Below, one piece after another: positions 45,666 through 54,800 of a stretch of 64,000 nucleotides of DNA. The notes under the pieces were generated by a model, which saw only the letters and a list, made by a program, of their open reading frames with translations, did no database searches and was not told the DNA's origin. The stretch is from assembly GCF_000719775.1 (NCBI RefSeq), contig NZ_JOHR01000004.1, positions 62,001 to 126,000 of the forward strand, in the 5' to 3' direction. The number at the start of each line of letters is the position of its first letter. Within the stretch, counting starts at the first letter, position 1. Source of the DNA: Streptomyces sp. NRRL F-5135. Its GTDB lineage: Bacteria; Actinomycetota; Actinomycetes; Streptomycetales; Streptomycetaceae. A program made the position numbers and the translations under genes.

Positions 45666-45711
45666 CCAAGATCGTTACCCAGGGCCGTGCCGCCATTTCT
45701 CCCAGTCGGAA

Positions 45712-45945
45712 GGTGTGTTCAAGATCGAATCTGCGTAGGAATGCCTGCCGGCGCAGGTCGACGTCCTGGCCGGTCATGCCGGTGCGTGAGGACCGCAGCC
45801 AGACCGGTTTCGGGTCACGGTCGCCGGGCAGGTACTGAACCTTCAGCCGGATCAACGTACCCTGAATCAGGGGGAGTTCACCGCAGTGGTCGAGCCAGGG
45901 GCCGCGGGCGGTCAGGTGCACGAGCCGGGTGAAGACGTCGCGGCG
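45712..45945 (-). pseudogene. Transposase remnant (NF041680-type)
   Basis: Minus-strand fragment reading DVFTRLVHLTARGPWLDHCG, GTLIRLKVQYLPGDRDPKPV and RRQAFLRRFDLEHTFRL, closely similar to a middle segment of a common Streptomyces transposase family. It has no start, lacks both ends, and breaks off after FRL. From 45946 to 46071 no gene is recognised. Confidence 0.65.
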
Positions 45946-46071
45946 CGACGTTGCTCGACACCTCGAAGCGTGAAGAACGGCCGTCCTGCTGTCTCAGGAA
46001 CACACCAAGATCAGCAGGTCGAGTGACCAGCAAGGATAAATGCCAAGCTGAAAGGCCGTCAGTCGACGTGA

Positions 46072-47079
46072 TCAGTCTGGGTGTCGACGGGACTTTTTGA
46101 GCTCATGGGAGACCGACCAGGCGTCCGCGACCGGGCCGACGTGGCCCAGCTTGTCCGGATTGAGCACGAGGCGGATCGCCTGGATCTGACCGTCGAGCAC
46201 GTCGAGCACCATGGTCTGCAGGACCTTGCCGTCCCGGTCGCGGAAGATCGCGCCCGGCTGGCCGTTGATCTCGCGAGGCTCGGTCGTGAGGCCGATCCGG
46301 GCCAGCTGGGGGAAGACGGCGGCGAGCAGCCGGGCCACCTTGTCGGCGCCCGCGATCGCCCTGGCCAGCTGCGGGGCCTTGCCGCCCCCGTCGCCGGCCA
46401 TCGACACGTCGGCGGCGAGCAGCTGCTGCAGGCCGAGGACGTCGCCCTCGCGGAGGGCCTCGAAGAACCGGTCGGCAAGCTCCGCGCGCTCCCTGCGGTC
46501 CGCCTCGAAGCGGGGACGGCCGGCCTTCATGTGACGCCGTGCCCGCACGGCCAGCTGGCGGCACGCGTCCTGCGAGCGCCCCACCGCCGAGGCGACCTCG
46601 GGGAAGCCGTAGTCGAACACCTCGCGCAGCACGAAGACCGCGCGCTCGAGCGGGCTGAGCCGCTCCAGCAGCAGGAGCGCTGCCGTCGACACGGAGTCGG
46701 CCAGCTCCGCCGAGCGCGCCGGGTCCTCGTAAGGGTCGGCGAGCAGCGGCTCGGGGAACCACGGCCCGACGTACTCCTCCCGCCGGACCCGGGCCGACCG
46801 CAACACGTCGATCGCGATGCGGGTGACGACGGCGGAGAGGAAGGATTTGACCGAGGCCGGCTGCGTGGGCGAGGCCTCGAACCGCAGCCAGGTCTCCTGG
46901 ACCGCGTCCTCGGCCTCGCTGACACTGCCCAGGATCCGGTAGGCGATGGAGAACAGTAGCGGCCGCAGCTCCGCGAACTCCTCGACCCTGCTAATTTCCT
47001 GACCCCTTCTCGTCTCCTGGTGATCTTCCGTGCTGCTGCCGTTCAGTGCAACTGCCCGGCGACGTAGTCGCCGGCGCAC
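46072..47079 (-). CDS. ECF41-type RNA polymerase sigma factor with C-terminal SnoaL-like domain
   Basis: 335 aa. Sigma region 2 (RPLLFSIAYRILGSVSEAED, residues 39-58) and region 4 (SPLERAVFVLREVFDYGFPE, about 142-161) are followed by a C-terminal domain of about 130 residues replacing an anti-sigma factor. The ECF41-specific motifs are present as WFPEP (107-111), DGGGK (230-234) and NPDKL (307-311). The gene follows an AhpD-like gene, the usual partner, and overlaps its end by 37 bases. ATG 47079 is the only in-frame ATG; the first 30 residues look non-conserved, so a rare start codon downstream is possible. Confidence 0.9.
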   Translation of the reverse strand: MRRRLRRRAVALNGSSTEDHQETRRGQEISRVEEFAELRPLLFSIAYRILGSVSEAEDAVQETWLRFEASPTQPASVKSFLSAVVTRIAIDVLRSARVRREEYVGPWFPEPLLADPYEDPARSAELADSVSTAALLLLERLSPLERAVFVLREVFDYGFPEVASAVGRSQDACRQLAVRARRHMKAGRPRFEADRRERAELADRFFEALREGDVLGLQQLLAADVSMAGDGGGKAPQLARAIAGADKVARLLAAVFPQLARIGLTTEPREINGQPGAIFRDRDGKVLQTMVLDVLDGQIQAIRLVLNPDKLGHVGPVADAWSVSHELKKSRRHPD

Positions 47080-47519
47080 GGCTGGCGGGTGATGATGTTC
47101 ATCCGGTTCACCATGTTCATGAACGCGATGTGGATCACCAGCGCGGTGAGCCGCTCATCGTCGAAGTGCTTGGCGGCGTTCGCCCACACCTCGTCACTGA
47201 CCCCCTCGGCCGCGTCCGCGACCCGCGTCCCCTCCTCGGCGAGCGCCAGCGCGGCCCGCTCGGCCTCGGAGAAGACGGCGGCCTCCCGCCACGCCGGCAC
47301 CAGCGCCAGCTTCACCGGGCTCACCCCGGCGGCGACGGCCTCCTTGGCGTGCATGTCGAGGCAGACGGCGCAGCCGTTGATCTGGCTCACCCGGGTGGAC
47401 ACGAGCTCCTGCAGATCGGCGGGCAGCCCCGACTCCCTGATCACCTTGCCCGCGGACATGAAGTACTTGAGGGCCTTGCCGGAGACGGGAGCGGCGAAGA
47501 AGTCGAGTCGCGCGTCCAT
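47043..47519 (-). CDS. Carboxymuconolactone decarboxylase/AhpD-like protein
   Basis: 158 aa with the AhpD-type active site C50-x-x-C53-x-x-x-H57 (INGCAVCLDMH) in the single CMD domain. Such genes are commonly paired with ECF41 sigma factors and are their known targets. ATG 47519 has a GGAGGAA ribosome binding site. The promoter at 47560-47586 matches the ECF41 consensus, so the sigma factor downstream probably drives its own two-gene operon. Likely role in oxidative or thiol stress. Confidence 0.9.
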   Translation of the reverse strand: MDARLDFFAAPVSGKALKYFMSAGKVIRESGLPADLQELVSTRVSQINGCAVCLDMHAKEAVAAGVSPVKLALVPAWREAAVFSEAERAALALAEEGTRVADAAEGVSDEVWANAAKHFDDERLTALVIHIAFMNMVNRMNIITRQPCAGDYVAGQLH

Positions 47520-47559
47520 GGTGTGTTCCTCCGTGCTCGTCAGTTGGTTACACCCACGG

Positions 47560-47586
47560 GACGAGGCAGCCCGACCGCCAGTGACA
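47560..47586 (-). promoter_or_regulatory. ECF41-type promoter
   Basis: On the minus strand TGTCACT (47580-47586) is followed after exactly 16 bases by CGTC (47560-47563), matching the published ECF41 consensus TGTCACA-N16/17-CGTC in all but the last -35 base. It lies about 40 bases upstream of the AhpD-like start codon. Confidence 0.8.
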
Positions 47587-47764
47587 CGGAGAAATGTGAC
47601 CTGTGTCACCTCAGTGCGGGGCCGAGGAACAAGCCAGGAATCTCCCATGCAACATCACCTTCACGGACGATGAGATGGACGATATCCGCAGCGCAACGTG
47701 CGGGGGCGAATCGGGCGAAAAACTCCCACCCGACGCGGCAGAGGGCCATGTTCGAACGGCGAGG

Positions 47765-48295
47765 TTAAATCTCAAGCTTAGTATCCACGCTGATCACCGG
47801 GGCACCGGCCTTCAGAAAGGCGGCCACCGTGGCGTTCAGGTGCCGAAACTGCGAGTCCAAGTCAGGGTGTTGACTGCCGGCCGGCACCCGCGAGTTGCCC
47901 CGCAGGCTGAACCCGGCCGCCTTCAGCAGTGCCGCGACGGTGTCGCGACCCACTTGCCGGCCCTGGGCGGCGAGCTGGTCCACGAGGCGGCGCAACGACT
48001 TCGTCGTCCACGTCAGCGGCTTCATCGGATCGCCCTGCGTACTGTCCTCCACCAGCTCCAGCAGGGCCGGCACCAGACCCGGGTCCCTGTCCGCCAGAGC
48101 CGGGCGCCCTGCCCCCGGCCGCCGTACCCGCCCGTGCGGCTCCTCGCTCGCATCGAGTTCGGCCAGGCCGCAGCTGACACAGCCCTTCGAGACCCCCGCG
48201 ACCCGTGCCGCCGCGGCGACCCCACCGTGCCCCAGCTGCCGGGCCTCCGCACCGTAGAGGATCCGGCGCTGCCGCTCATCCGGATACGGCGTCAC
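47765..48295 (-). pseudogene. ISAzo13-family transposase, truncated
   Basis: 176 codons remain. N-terminal HTH region and the segment RRPGAGRPALADRDPGLVPA, WTTKSLRRLVDQLAAQG and QFRHLNATVAAFL then PVISVDTK match the N-terminal part of ISAzo13-type transposases, but the frame ends three residues later, where the family continues for another 200 residues including the catalytic core. The end at 47765 is probably a deletion junction. The flanking 47643-47764 was not identified. Confidence 0.75.
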
Positions 48296-48520
48296 CGCCT
48301 TGAGCCTTCGCCCGTAACGACCCCGTTCGATCCATCAAAGCGCCTCATACCATATGAACGAGCCCAACTACCCCAAGCAACCCACTAATTCATCGACGGC
48401 CCCGTGGGGGGGCAACGGTACAGTTCTGGTGATCCATGCGAACAGACCTGCAGCCCGCCGACCCGCTGCCCGAGTGTCGGTGAGGGCGCGCCGTGCCGCC
48501 CCAGTGGAAGACGTGATGCA

Positions 48521-49105
48521 GTGACGGAATCATCCTTGGCCATGTGTGTGCCGTCGGATCACTTCGGCCTTACGTGTGTACGGGATGTCTCGCCGGACGA
48601 GGTGCTGGCCCGCTTGAGCGTCACGGATCAGGCACCGTACCCGCTCTGCACCCCTGGCGAGGCTGTCCGGCGCTTGGGATTCGGCCACGAGAACCCCGCG
48701 GCCCGTATCTGCCAGGCCGGTCAGTGGACCTTCCTTCTCGACGTCGACGCCCACGGTTTGCTGCTCCAGACCCCGGTGCTCACGCGCCTGTCGGTTGGGA
48801 CCGAGGCAGTTTCAGTCTGGAATGTGTTGGATGGTACGACCCGGATCGGGCACGCGCGAGGAGGAGAACTGCTGGCCTCCTACGACGCCTGGCACTTCGA
48901 GCCGCCCGAGGGCGCCGATCCGTCGTTCCTCAACCAAGCCCTCACGGACGCAGGTTTCTTCCTGGACGAGAACTGGGAGTCTGGCGAGTGGGAGCCGTCC
49001 GGTGCCGCGTTGCTCCTGCTGGAGCGAGAGTTCGGCCTGACGCTGTCCTCCGGGACGGTTGAGAGTCCCCTGCCGACCGTCAGCCTCAACGACCTGCGAG
49101 GCTGA
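48521..49105 (+). CDS. DUF6461-like hypothetical protein
   Basis: 194 aa with GTG 48521 (ATG 48542 alternative). The segments SPDEVLARL, ICQAGQWTFLLDVDAHGLLL, SVWNVLDG and LLASYDAWHFEPPEGADP resemble DUF6461-type proteins of actinomycetes, whose function is unknown. Cytoplasmic, acidic. No operon partners seen; flanked by remnants on both sides. Confidence 0.65.
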   Translation: MTESSLAMCVPSDHFGLTCVRDVSPDEVLARLSVTDQAPYPLCTPGEAVRRLGFGHENPAARICQAGQWTFLLDVDAHGLLLQTPVLTRLSVGTEAVSVWNVLDGTTRIGHARGGELLASYDAWHFEPPEGADPSFLNQALTDAGFFLDENWESGEWEPSGAALLLLEREFGLTLSSGTVESPLPTVSLNDLRG

Positions 49106-49134
49106 ACCGCCGAAGTCCATTGGCGAAAGCCAGG

Positions 49135-49400
49135 TCAGAAGGTGATGCTCAGCCAGAACGGGTCATTGTCTTCGAGCCGCGCGCTGACCACGAAGCCGCC
49201 GTAGGTCGACCCCAGGTCTGAGTTGAGCGCTCCGGGTATATGCCGCGTACGCACTTCTCACTGACGGTGACGGTCCCCACCGTGGTGAAGGTGGGCCAGT
49301 CCACCGCAACGTCACCGGTGGTAGCCGTGCGGACTGTGCCACAGCTCGATTCGAGTGCCTGAATGGTGCCTGCGGCAGCTGCGAGAGGAGCACAGGGTTG
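49135..49400 (-). pseudogene. Frameshifted secreted-protein remnant
   Basis: Minus-strand sequence reads APLAAAAGTIQALESSCGTV and DWPTFTTVGTVTVSEKCVRG, then after one frame change near 49230 continues GSTYGGFVVSARLEDNDPFW to a stop at 49135. Two cysteines and the Ala-rich start suggest a small exported protein. No intact start survives. No family recognised. Confidence 0.55.
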
Positions 49401-49457
49401 CCATCGCCTCCGACGAAAGCTTTTGCGTGTTCCGTCGTCCGGTGATGAGGTGGCACG

Positions 49458-50420
49458 GTGACCGACCATGACGAGGTGGCGGCTGTCCGGCCGTTGACAC
49501 TGGCTTGGGTGAGCCGGCACCTCAAGGTCGGCGAATGGATCGTCAAGACCGAGGCGCTGTATGGCGGTATCACTGCCGAAATGCGGAGGCTGACCATCGG
49601 CACGCGGGACGGAGGCACCCGTGATCTGGTGTTGCGGACCTTCGTCGACCCGTTCTACGTGGAGCGCGCCGAGGACGGGCTGAACAGGGAGGCTGACGCC
49701 CTGGCCCTGCTCACGGGGACTGGTGTGCCGGCTCCTGGACTGGTCGCGGTTGATCCGACCGCCGCGCATTGCGAGTATCCATCGCTCCTCATGACGCATC
49801 TGGAGGGCCGGACGTTCCTCGACGATGAGGGAGTGGAGACGCGCGTTGCTCTGCTGGCCCGCCAGCTCGTGGCGATCCACGCGTTGCGGCCCGTCGACCG
49901 GCCCCGGGAGTATGTGGCGTTGACGACCGCCGACACCGTCGTGGTTCCGAAGGGCGCCGACGCGGCGGCGTGGTCCGCGGCGATCAACGTGATCCGCAGG
50001 CCCCCGCCGCGCTATGAAGGGCGATTCCTGCACCGGGACTTCCAACCCGGCAACGTGCTGTTCGACATGCCGCCCGCGAGGCCGGCAGGTGCCCGGATCA
50101 CCGGTGTCGTCGACTGGGCAGTCGCCTCCTGGGGCCCGGCAGATCTTGATGTGGCGCACTGCTCCGTGAATCTCGCGCTGCTGCATGGCCCCGCGTGGGG
50201 TCTGCGGTTCCCTGAGGCGTATGAGGAGGCCGGCGGGGTGCTGGCCACGGACGCGAACGAGCGGCTGTACTGGCAGGTCCGGGACGGGCTGGCGTCCTCA
50301 GGAGAAGTGAAGCAGATGTCGCAGCCATGGCGGGAGGCCGGGAGGACAGATCTGACGACGCGGACCGTGGAGGAGCGGCTGGATGCCTATGTCACCGCCC
50401 TGATGGACACGCTGGACTGA
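49458..50420 (+). CDS. Aminoglycoside phosphotransferase-family kinase-like protein
   Basis: 320 aa with the APH/choline-kinase catalytic loop HRDFQPGN (H192, D194, N199) and the metal-binding Asp in VVDWAVASWG (D219). The N-terminal lobe has the nucleotide-binding Lys/Arg region less clearly marked. Members phosphorylate drugs, homoserine, methylthioribose or other metabolites; the substrate here cannot be told. GTG 49458 start. Isolated between remnants. Confidence 0.82.
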   Translation: MTDHDEVAAVRPLTLAWVSRHLKVGEWIVKTEALYGGITAEMRRLTIGTRDGGTRDLVLRTFVDPFYVERAEDGLNREADALALLTGTGVPAPGLVAVDPTAAHCEYPSLLMTHLEGRTFLDDEGVETRVALLARQLVAIHALRPVDRPREYVALTTADTVVVPKGADAAAWSAAINVIRRPPPRYEGRFLHRDFQPGNVLFDMPPARPAGARITGVVDWAVASWGPADLDVAHCSVNLALLHGPAWGLRFPEAYEEAGGVLATDANERLYWQVRDGLASSGEVKQMSQPWREAGRTDLTTRTVEERLDAYVTALMDTLD

Positions 50421-50862
50421 GCCAAAGCAGCCCGGGCCGCGGGCCCAGAGACGAGCGCCGGGCGCGGCTGCCACGTCTGCGGAGCCGATCGCACACCCGC
50501 ATCAGGGCATCCCCGAGTACGGGCCTGGATCCCGGCCGACACCTCCGTGACGCCTCCGAGCCGAACAGCAATATCACTCGCTGTAACAGCTCCCCAAGAT
50601 CTGTGACAGAACCTGAACTGTGACCTTCTGCCGGCGGTCAAAACTGACTCACTTCGTGGCATCCATACCTCCGGCGGTGGGGGACCTGGCGGTGCCACGC
50701 CATTGGAGCCTGGAGATCACCCCGCGCGGACTGGACGGCACTCAAGGCGCCAACTCCAACGTGTTCGGTGACCGGCGCCTCCGACGGCCACGAGATCACC
50801 GGACACGGCTTCGCCGATGTCGTCGGACACTGAGGTTTGCGGCGAGGAGTGCTTTGAACGAG
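50421..50862. other. Unassigned intergenic region with possible decayed sequence
   Basis: No intact gene. A short frame ending ASDGHEITGHGFADVVGH before a stop at about 50832 looks like the C-terminal tail of a lost gene. The sequence GGTCAAAACTGACTCAC near 50636 resembles an insertion-sequence end but has no partner repeat that I can find. Confidence 0.35.
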
Positions 50863-51529
50863 ATGACCTCTCCGCGCGGCCGATGGACCGTGGGCCGGCA
50901 TTCGCTGCCGCGTCGGGAGGTCACCATCGGCGACAATGCCGCCTCTCGGCGCCGAGCGTCGTACGCCACCACACCGGCCCGGCGGGCGCAGATCGTCCGT
51001 GCCGCGCTCGCAAGCTTCGCCGAGCACGGGTTCGAGCGGGCCTCGCTGCGTGACATCGCCGCGCGCGGGCATGACGCACGCCGCTCTGCCGCGCCACTTC
51101 TCCGGCAAGGAGGACCTCCTCCTCACCGCCCTCGCCCAGCGGGAAGCACGCGACGAGGAACAGGCCGACCGGATCCTCGCGTCGGGGACCGCCGGTTCCG
51201 CGGTACTGGGCGAGATCCTGGCCGACGAGTTCGCGGATACCGACTATGTGCGCAGCTGGCTCGCTCTCGCCATCGCGGCGACCAACCCCGCCCACCCGGC
51301 GCACGAGTACGTCGCCCGTCGGCGAGAGCGGTTGCGCATGCGGTTGCGCAGCGGTTCCCCGCGCACGGTGCACAGCAGCCCGGAGTTGACCGTCGACGAC
51401 AGGGCAGTCATGGTGCTCGCCATGATGGACGGACTGCGGATCCAAGCCCTTCTCGATCCCTCGAACGATCCGCTGCGACTGCTGGAGCCCTTCATGCGGA
51501 TGGTCATCATCCCGACGAAGAGCGAATAG
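50863..51529 (+). pseudogene. TetR family regulator, frameshifted
   Basis: From about ATG 50863 the frame reads RRAQIVRAALASFAEHGFER and ASLRDIAAR, a TetR helix-turn-helix start; then a two-base loss in a GC run near 51065 moves the remainder to another frame (GMTHAALPRHFSGKEDLLLT and on to LEPFMRMVIIPTKSE at 51529). Joined, the two parts make a normal TetR protein of about 220 aa. Either a true pseudogene or a sequencing error in the short CG repeat. Confidence 0.75.
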
Positions 51530-51587
51530 CCCGGCACTCCGACCGTCACGACTGGGGTTCCCGTAGGGGAGGACAGTGTCCAGGCCT

Positions 51588-52169
51588 TCAGGGCCGACAG
51601 TCGACCCGGCCTCGCGAACCGTTCGAAGGCAGCGACGCCACCGCACGAGCGATCTCCTGACGGAGCTGGTCCATACCGAAGTCGGCGCCGAGCACCATGC
51701 GCCGCAGCTGTGGCATGGCGACGCTCCAGCTCGCGAGGGCGAGGGTGAAGAACACGCGCGCACGGGCGTCGTCGTCCGAGTCGCCGGCCTGCGCCGCGGT
51801 CACCTTGTCCTTGTAGTGCAGGGTGCGCTCCTCCTCCGCGGGGACCAGCTCGTCGCCGATCTCCAGGGCCTCCCACATCACCAGGCGAAGGGCCTCGGGG
51901 CGGGCTCGGTGGTACTCGAAGAGCCGCTCGGCATAGCCGGGCAGGTCCTCCGACGGGGGGACGGCCTCGGCCAGTTCGACGAGGCAACGCTCCAGCACCA
52001 CGGCGAAGAGCTTCCTCTTGTCGCCGAAGTAGTCGTAGATCGCGCGTTTGTTGGCCTTGGCGGCGGTGGCGATGCGGTCGACGCGAGCGCCCGCCACCCC
52101 ATGGGCCGCGAACTCAGCGGTCGCCGCCGTGATGATGCGCGCTTTGGTCGCCGCGGAGTCGTATGCCAT
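51588..52169 (-). CDS. TetR family transcriptional regulator
   Basis: 193 aa with the HTH at residues about 8-55 (RIITAATAEFAAHGVAGARV, then AAKANKRAIYDYFGDKRKLF). Ligand domain is helical. Divergent from an MFS transporter, with a perfect palindrome (52181-52196) between them that begins 12 bases upstream of this gene's ATG. A typical repressor of drug or solute efflux. Confidence 0.92.
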   Translation of the reverse strand: MAYDSAATKARIITAATAEFAAHGVAGARVDRIATAAKANKRAIYDYFGDKRKLFAVVLERCLVELAEAVPPSEDLPGYAERLFEYHRARPEALRLVMWEALEIGDELVPAEEERTLHYKDKVTAAQAGDSDDDARARVFFTLALASWSVAMPQLRRMVLGADFGMDQLRQEIARAVASLPSNGSRGRVDCRP

Positions 52170-52180
52170 GCGTGCATGGT

Positions 52181-52196
52181 AACGAACCAGTTCGTT
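52181..52196. promoter_or_regulatory. TetR operator palindrome
   Basis: AACGAAC-CA-GTTCGTT, perfect 7+2+7 inverted repeat between the TetR gene and the MFS gene. Confidence 0.8.
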
Positions 52197-52242
52197 TGAC
52201 CTTCGCGAAACGACGTGTCACGCTCGTCCGGTCAATTAAACC

Positions 52243-52250
52243 AACTAGTT
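52243..52250. promoter_or_regulatory. Second operator-like palindrome
   Basis: AACTAGTT, followed by CG so that it shares the AGTTCG half-site with the main operator 55 bases away. It lies nearer the MFS promoter and could be a second, weaker binding site. Confidence 0.5.
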
Positions 52251-52307
52251 CGCTCGATCACGTCCCCTGGACGGGACGGCCTACGTCGACAGGAGCACTC
52301 GGTCGTG

Positions 52308-53612
52308 ATGTCCCGCAGCACACCAGCCGCGTCCCCCGCGCCGACGGCCCTCGGCCGCGGGCTTCCGCTCGTCATGGCGCTGGCCTGCGGTGTCACCGTG
52401 GCCAACGCGTACTTCCCGCAGGCCATCACACCCCTCATCGCGCGGAGTCTCGAAGTCTCCGACGGCACAGCCGCCACCCTCGCGACGCTGACCCAGCTCG
52501 GCTACGCCGTCGGGATCTTTCTGCTCGTTCCGCTCGGGGACCGCCTGCCGCGGCGGCCCCTGATCACCGTGCTGCTCGCGGTGACCAGCCTGGCGCTGCT
52601 GATCGCGGGGCTCGCCCCCGGGACCGGTCTGCTGCTCGCCGCCGGTACGCTGGTCGGCCTGGCCACCGTCGTGCCGCAGATCCTCCTTCCCATGGCGGCC
52701 GGGCTGGTCGAACCGGAGCGGCGCGGCAGCGTGATCGGCACCCTGCAGGCCGGGCTGATCGGCGGCATCCTGCTGGCCCGTGCCTTCGGCGGTGTTCTCG
52801 GTGAGCACCTGGGCTGGCGGGCCCCGTATCTGGTCGCCGCCGTGCTCACGGCGCTGCTCGCCGTGGTGCTCTGCGCCACCCTGCCCACGACCGTCCCCGC
52901 CGTCCGTGACGGCTATCCGGAACTCCTCGCCCACACCCTGCGCATGCTGCGCAGGGAGAAGGAGCTGCACCGGTCCGTGGTCTTCCAGATCACCCTCTTC
53001 GGAGGGTTCAGCGCCGCCTGGACCGCGGTGGCGCTGTTGATCACCGGGCCGCGCTACGACATGGGCACCCAGGCCGTGGGCGTGCTCGCCCTGGTCGGCG
53101 CGGGCGCCATGTTCCTCGCCCCCGCGGCCGGGAACTGGGTGGACCGATACGGCCCCGACCGCGTCAACCTGTGGTGTGTCGCGGGCGGGCTCGCCGCGGC
53201 GGGGGTGCTGGCGGTCGGCGCGCTCGGCGGCACACCCGGGCTCGTGGCTCTTGCCGCCGGGCTGCTGCTGATCGACGTGGCGGTGCAGTGCGGACAGGTC
53301 GCCAACCAGGCCCGAATCTTCGCCCTGCGCCCGGAAGCGCACAGCCGGCTCAACACGGGCTATATGACCTGCTCGTTCCTCGGTGCGAGCGCCGGGTCGT
53401 GGCTCGGGGTCCGCGCCTACACCCACGTCGGCTGGTGGGCGGTCTGCGCGCTCATCGCACTCGCCGTGGCCTCGTCCATCGCAACGTACCTGGTCGGGGG
53501 CCGCGGGCGCCGGACCGCCGGGACCGCCCCGGAACTCGCCATCAAGTCGGAGCCGGCCGAGCCCAGCTCGAACTCTCTTTCCCTTCGTCACCCTTCTGAG
53601 GACACGCGATGA
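52308..53612 (+). CDS. MFS transporter (DHA1-type efflux)
   Basis: 434 aa with about twelve membrane segments and the MFS loop motif PLGDRLPRRPLI between segments 2 and 3. ATG 52308 follows AGGAG at 12 bases; GTG 52305 is adjacent. Controlled by the divergent TetR gene. Typical of small-molecule efflux; substrate unknown. The stop codon overlaps the ATG of a truncated ORF. Confidence 0.9.
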   Translation: MSRSTPAASPAPTALGRGLPLVMALACGVTVANAYFPQAITPLIARSLEVSDGTAATLATLTQLGYAVGIFLLVPLGDRLPRRPLITVLLAVTSLALLIAGLAPGTGLLLAAGTLVGLATVVPQILLPMAAGLVEPERRGSVIGTLQAGLIGGILLARAFGGVLGEHLGWRAPYLVAAVLTALLAVVLCATLPTTVPAVRDGYPELLAHTLRMLRREKELHRSVVFQITLFGGFSAAWTAVALLITGPRYDMGTQAVGVLALVGAGAMFLAPAAGNWVDRYGPDRVNLWCVAGGLAAAGVLAVGALGGTPGLVALAAGLLLIDVAVQCGQVANQARIFALRPEAHSRLNTGYMTCSFLGASAGSWLGVRAYTHVGWWAVCALIALAVASSIATYLVGGRGRRTAGTAPELAIKSEPAEPSSNSLSLRHPSEDTR

Positions 53613-53671
53613 ACGACACATCCCCCACCAACGCCGGCATGGCGACAAGTGGCTCGGGGCCGACACCATAG
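53609..53671 (+). pseudogene. Truncated coupled ORF after the MFS gene
   Basis: ATG overlaps the MFS stop codon (ATGA) and the frame runs only 20 codons (MNDTSPTNAGMAT...) to TAG. Such ATGA coupling usually marks a real second gene, so this is probably the start of a gene that was cut by deletion. No family can be named from 20 residues. Confidence 0.45.
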
Positions 53672-53801
53672 AGCCCCAGGGGGCGGCCGGCTGCCCGGAA
53701 GGGTGAGCCTCGGCGTTGTCACTTGCCGCTGGTAGAACTGCCGTGCAGGTCAAGGGCGCTGGACGCGCCGGATACCTCGGACGGCGGGAGCGGGCAGGCA
53801 C

Positions 53802-54800
53802 ATGCGAACCAGGGACGACCACCTCACCGAGCTCTACGGGCTCCCCGCCTTCACGTTCCCCGAGGAGCGGGACGCGGCCGGCGTCCTGCTGCCCGAGGCC
53901 GACGCCGTGGCCTGGCGGATCGGATACGAGCGAGGGACCACCGGCGAGCTGTGGCGTGACACCTTCGAGCGGCTGTGCGCGGCCGTGGACAGCGCGCGCA
54001 TCCGCGCGCTGATCATCGGCATCTGGGGAGACCCGGAGGACACCGAACCCGACGAGGTCATGAGGGCGCTCCTGGGCGCGCGGGACCGGCTGACCGGGCT
54101 GCGATCCCTCTATTTCGGCGACATCACCGACGAGGAGTGCCGGATCTCCCGGATCGGCCAGACCGACGTCACGCCGCTGCTCGCGAGCTATCCGGCCCTG
54201 GAGGAGTTCTCGGTCCGGGCCGGCGAGTCCTACGACATGCAAGGGCTGCACCCGCTCAGGTTCCCCCACATACGCCACGACGCGCTACGCAGGCTCGTCG
54301 TCGAGAGCGCGGGGCTGCGCGGCCACGTCCTGCGCGGGGTGGGCGAGAGCGAGCTGCCCGCGCTGGAGCATCTCGAACTGTGGCTGGGGGCGCGCGAGGA
54401 CGGGGGCGACGGCGAGATCGCCGACCTCGCGGGGATCCTGTCCGGAAACCGGCTGCCGCGGCTGCGGAGCCTCGCCCTGCGTAACAGCGAGATGCAAGAC
54501 GAGGTCGCGGCGGCCGTGGGGGCCGCGCCCATCGTCGCCAGCCTCGACGTGCTCGACCTGTCGCTCGGCACACTGACCGATACCGGCGCCGAGGCGCTGC
54601 TCGGCGGGCAGCCGCTGACCCATCTCAGGAAGCTCGACCTGCACCACAACTACCTGAGTGAGCCGATGAGACAGCGTGTCCGGGACACGCTCGAACCGGC
54701 CGGCGTCGAAGTCGACCTCGACCCATCCGACGCCGAGGCGGACGAGGACGAGCACGGCGTGCCGGTGCCCAGCATCAGTGTGGGCCCGCTCACTTACTGA
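53802..54800 (+). CDS. STM4015-type leucine-rich repeat protein
   Basis: 332 aa. Repeating segments such as LPALEHLELWLGAREDGG, LPRLRSLALRNSEMQDEVAA and LTHLRKLDLHHNYLSEPMRQ are leucine-rich-repeat units, and the overall layout is that of the STM4015 family (unknown function, often in bacterial conflict-like or WGR-type contexts). No signal peptide. ATG 53802. Confidence 0.8.
   Translation: MRTRDDHLTELYGLPAFTFPEERDAAGVLLPEADAVAWRIGYERGTTGELWRDTFERLCAAVDSARIRALIIGIWGDPEDTEPDEVMRALLGARDRLTGLRSLYFGDITDEECRISRIGQTDVTPLLASYPALEEFSVRAGESYDMQGLHPLRFPHIRHDALRRLVVESAGLRGHVLRGVGESELPALEHLELWLGAREDGGDGEIADLAGILSGNRLPRLRSLALRNSEMQDEVAAAVGAAPIVASLDVLDLSLGTLTDTGAEALLGGQPLTHLRKLDLHHNYLSEPMRQRVRDTLEPAGVEVDLDPSDAEADEDEHGVPVPSISVGPLTY

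Noticed and set aside
52281..54278. 665-codon minus-strand open frame opposite the MFS and STM4015-type genes
   Set aside because: Spans two real genes and a gap, and the translation is Gly/Glu/Gln-rich shadow sequence.
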